This document shows positions 60,723 to 64,000 of a stretch of 64,000 nucleotides of DNA, in pieces (position 1 is the first letter of the stretch; every line of letters starts with the position of its first letter). The notes under the pieces were generated by a model, which saw only the letters and a list, made by a program, of their open reading frames with translations, had not been told where the DNA came from and did no database searches. Made by a program: the position numbers and the translations under genes. Source of the DNA: Diplocarpon mali (Eukaryota > Ascomycota > Leotiomycetes > Helotiales > Drepanopezizaceae); NCBI GenBank assembly GCA_024741835.1, contig JAENRP010000015.1, positions 160,549 to 224,548 of the forward strand, in the 5' to 3' direction.

Positions 60723-63670
60723 TCAGGTTTCGTTCTCCTGCATGGTCGTGGTGTTTCGCTCGGCCGGCGTCAGCAGGTCGCCGGCCCTCGTCCGCTCCTC
60801 CTCGGCGGCCTTCATCATCTCGGCCAGCTTCTCCGCCAACTTCCGCTGTTCTGCCTCGGCCTCCATCAACTCCTGGGCCCGCTGCGCCTCCTCGGCCGCC
60901 TTCCTCGCCGCCTCGGCGGCCTGGGCGGCGGCGAGGTGGCGGAGGCGGTCCTCTTCCTGCTGCCGCAGCTCCTCCTCCGTCGGCGCCGGCTCCAGCCCGG
61001 TCTGGTTGAAGGCGAAGCTCGGCGGCACGTTGTCGCTCATGGTGTGGTTCAGCGGCACCCGGTCCTCGGCCGCGCGGTAGGCGGCCAACGCCTCCGGGGA
61101 GAGGGTCTGGGTGTAGGCCGTCCAGTTCCGCGGCTGGGAGGGAGGGAGCTGCACGTCTCGCAGCGGGTTCGGGCGGCCGAGGAGGCGGGCGGCGTAGTCG
61201 AGGCGCTGGAAGTGGGTGGTGACGATCTCGGGGTCGCCGAGATAGTTGAGCTTGTGGCCGCATCGGTGCTCCAGGAGATCGTCCAGCGTGGCCCCCTCGG
61301 CGCAGCAGCCGCCGTAGCAGTCGCCCATCCAGTTCACGATGGACGAGAGTTCTCGCTGCCGCCGGGTCTGGTCGATGATGTGGAGGATGGTGGGGATGGC
61401 GAGTTCGTGGAAGACGCCATGCGCCCCGAACAGCGTCGCGAGGTAGATGTAGTCCGGCCAGAGGTGGCGCGGGATGTAGTAGATATCCGACCAGCCCACG
61501 CACCACTCCCGCGGATTGAAGCGGAATTCGGTGCCCGCCGCCGCCAGGTCGCTGAGCGCGTGGAGGAGAGCGTAGTGCCAGTTGCGGTCCCCCAGCAGAC
61601 CCTGCCAGCCCCCGAGTCTCTCGCGCTTCGTCATGCAGACGAACGTTGGGCCCCCCCCGATCCCATCCCCGTGGCGGCTGATGGCCATCCACATCTTGGT
61701 GTAGTCTTCCTCGGCGAAGTCCATGGGATGGATCCACGCATCACTCTCTGGTCAGCCTGGCCCGACCCCCTTCTCGCGCGCGACACTTACAAGTGGAATT
61801 GAAACAGCCCCGTGATGTCCGCGGCCGACCGATTGGGGGCGGACGACTCGTTCCGTGCTTGCTCGAGTATGTAGCGCATCGTCCGCGCGATCTGCACGTA
61901 CGGGAACAGGCCGTCGCCCCAGTTGTCGTGTGTCAGGTTCTGGAACTCGGTCTTCAGGGGAGAATCGATGTACGAAGGCATGCTGAGGTGCAGAGTGTGG
62001 AAGAACGGCTCGTACTTCTGGATCAGCGGCACGCGCTCTTCGTGGTGGCTGTTCCAGCGGATAAAGGCCATCGTGGTGTTGAAAGGGGAGTGCAGCGTCT
62101 CGACCTCCGCCGGCGGCTCGCCTTGGGGGAGTTGCATCGTCTCGCAGAAGCAGATGATGCCGATCGTGGCCCCGGTGAAGGCGGCGAGGAGGGGCGCGCG
62201 CAAGATCTGGAAGCCGGTCAGTCGCGGCTCTGCATGAGGGGTGCGTGGGAGCTCACGGGGTTCGAGGAGATGAAGTGGAATGGACGCCGAGACTTCCTCT
62301 CTTCGGTCAGGGTGACCACTGGTCTCTTGGCCGCCGGGAACTCCATGTACAGGTACGAGGATATAAACACGATCAACCCGCCCGGGAATATCAGCGGCGC
62401 CGTGTTGGTGCCGAACAGGATCGGCGAGATGTAGAGCAAGATGCCTGTCGCCACCGCGGTGGCAAGACACTTTATCACGGCGTTGGCGTCTGTCCAGGTC
62501 AGTGACTCGGACCGGATCCGTCTGGAGCAACAAACCCACATTTGTACACTGCGGTAATCGCAAGCCCAATGAACACATTGCTGACGATGACCAGATACGC
62601 TGCCGCACTCGTGTAGCCCTCGAAGAGCCCCGGCTCGTTGCCTGCGTAGTAGCTCAGCGTGAGGTGAACCATTGCATTGATGCAGACACCACAGCCGTAC
62701 AGGACGGCATTCTGAGCGTGGATCGATGCCTGGTCGCTCTTCAGCAGAGCTTGATTGTACACTCCTGCCACAGCGGAGATGGTGACCTGGAAGATCAGAA
62801 CCATGTAGGTCGAGTAGGGGTAAGAAGACCCCGTCTCGGGCCTGTACTGGGTTGTTACGAGCCCACACAGCTGGATGATAATGGCTATCCTGCTCACCGA
62901 ATCAGCAAGGCCGCGTCTCGATGGTCGAGAGGGAAAGTCACGACCCATCCTGGGGGCTCCCAAACGATCGAGGGTATCGGGGGGGAGCACGACGCGTACC
63001 ATTGAACCTTGGATATGTCCGAGTTGAGGGCAAACACCATCAGCAGTGCCGTGATGAGGATCACGCCGGACTTGATCAGGGCCACGGTGCCGGGATCTGC
63101 CAACTTGTACGCGACGAAGATCTGGGCCCAGAGGTCAGTCGGGGTACCGCAGAGGCTCGGGAGCGGGCACGTTACGGTGTTGTTGATCAGGGCATACAGC
63201 AACGCCAGCTTCGCGAAGCCGAATCGGTTCTCCACCGAGACCTTGTCCAGCGTCGCGGCATAGGCAGCGAAGAGAGAGCGCTTCTTCCGGCCCAGCTCAT
63301 GCTCATATATCATCCGCTCGGACTCGGCCCCCTCCTCGGCATCTTTGCGCTCGTCATCTGACATGGGCGAAATCAAGATCGCTTCGTGGGTCGGCGTGGG
63401 ATGTGCCGCGTCCCTCGCACAGGCGCGGACGATGAGGGCGGAGGAGATCAGGAACTTGCAGAACTCGGAAATCGTCACGGAGCCGGATGTCGAGAAGGCG
63501 TACTTCCCCCCGGTCTGGGAGGACATCATGATGCATCCGATGCCGACCTGGATGACGACCAGACATAGCGCGGAGAGGTACGCCGGATTGTACGATCGCG
63601 ACCAGAGGCTGGCGAGCCAACTCATGTTGAATATGCTGAGGAGGGGAGATGCCATGATTGCGGGAATCAT
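60723..63670 (-). CDS. Nucleotide-sugar transporter fused to a C-terminal lumenal-type domain
   Basis: Six exons join in one frame: 63670-63176, 63121-63000, 62889-62540, 62489-62257, 62206-61791, 61743-60723 (introns 54, 110, 50, 50 and 47 bp; donors GTAACG, GTACGC, GTGGGT, GTGAGC, GTAAGT). The product is 878 residues. Residues 1-400 are an SLC35A/NST transporter (PF04142 type): KYAFSTSGSVTISEFCKFL, AYKLADPGTVALIKSGVILITALLM and the hallmark SAVAGVYNQALLKSD...QNAVLYGCGVCIN. Exon 5 begins directly with another membrane span (ILRAPLLAAFTGATIGIICF, ~401-420). After it comes a roughly 340-residue domain with FHFDAWIHP (~537-545), EWCVGWSDIYYIP (618-630), a Cys cluster (681-700) and several N-glycosylation sites, then a charged Glu/Ala/Lys coiled-coil tail. 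Expected location is the Golgi. The C-terminal function is unrecognised, perhaps glycosyltransferase-like. The start could also be M55 or M64 of the open frame that begins at 63,814. Confidence 0.75.
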
Positions 63671-64000
63671 GAGTTCAATTGCTCGCGGAGAAGAGAGCGA
63701 GGGATGCAGCCTGAAAAGCCCAACCGTTGAGCCAGCGAAAATCCCTTGCTGTGTCTCAGGCAAGCACATTCCTGGTGAGTGGTGGAGAGTCAAGTGTCCA
63801 ATAGGTAGCGCCACCCGTTGCCACGCGTTGCCACGGCTGAGATTCAGGCAGCTTTTCCACGGCGATTCCTCGCAAATCAGTATCTAGTTGACGTGGTCGA
63901 CCTCCGGGCGCACGCGCAAATTCTGGCTTGTTTACTTCGGTTGTGCCTGAGCTGTCAGAAGCGAAGAGAGTGGATACGAAAACTGGGTACACCCGTGCGT
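63671..64000. other. Upstream region of the transporter fusion gene
   Basis: The 330 bases to the window end hold the likely promoter and 5' untranslated region of the minus-strand transporter gene. The frame of exon 1 stays open to 63,814, but the extension is not transporter-like. A GTTGCCACG direct repeat (around 63,818-63,836) is visible; its meaning is unknown. Confidence 0.5.

Noticed and set aside
61787..62608. A separate gene starting in this frame for the C-terminal domain of the fusion protein.
   Set aside because: The upstream part of the frame is an antisense-like Arg/His-rich shadow of the transporter exons, with no ATG close to the membrane span; the 50-bp intron model explains the data better.
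1..64000. CRISPR arrays, rRNA genes or bacterial-type operons.
   Set aside because: No regularly spaced repeats, rRNA motifs or Shine-Dalgarno-led gene strings are visible; the sequence is clearly eukaryotic.

Overview
The window is nuclear DNA of a filamentous ascomycete (Pezizomycotina). The evidence is short introns of 45-130 bp with fungal donor, branch and acceptor signals, fungal protein families (RCR, TDT/Mae1, fungal berberine-bridge-like oxidases, LTA4-hydrolase-type aminopeptidase), and a large AT-rich island whose transposons carry only transition-type damage, as left by repeat-induced point mutation (RIP). I cannot name the genus. Three short runs of N are assembly gaps.

Layout. 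1-6,300 is gene-poor and holds a 253-bp MITE and a solo LTR. At 6,304-11,109 two genes for secreted proteins converge: a GH78 alpha-L-rhamnosidase-like enzyme (+) and a berberine-bridge-like FAD oxidase (-) with a 16-nt micro-exon. From about 12,950 to 29,100 lies the RIP-degraded island. Its core is a Tc1-type (DD34E) mariner element, 19,290-28,143, split by a complete but dead chromodomain Ty3/Gypsy retrotransposon, 20,141-27,704, with 307-bp LTRs and an ATATT target duplication. The MITE at 1,542-1,794 is an internal-deletion derivative of the same mariner family, so parent and derivative sit in one window. Short inverted-repeat elements with GTCGCAGGCC ends are scattered in and near the island.

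30,883-32,412 encodes a TDT-family (Mae1-like) anion/dicarboxylate transporter (-). 32,413-45,510 is mostly noncoding, with a small RCR-domain membrane protein gene (41,171-41,726, +), a decayed ORF and a second solo LTR. 45,511-48,091 encodes a proline/serine-rich protein resembling the 'up-regulated during septation' family (-). 48,092-56,271 looks noncoding apart from a truncated tRNA-Arg-like sequence. 56,272-58,310 encodes an LTA4-hydrolase-type M1 aminopeptidase (-) with a GC-AG intron.

The most unusual locus is 60,723-63,670 (-). Six exons join in frame to give an 878-residue protein: a complete SLC35A-type nucleotide-sugar transporter, then an extra membrane span and a roughly 450-residue C-terminal region of unknown, perhaps glycosyltransferase-like, function. 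If the splice model holds, one polypeptide would carry the Golgi transporter and a lumenal domain.

Functional links are loose. The two secreted proteins could both act on plant or cell-wall glycans, and the transporter fusion and RCR protein point to wall and glycan metabolism, but nothing here forms a clear gene cluster.
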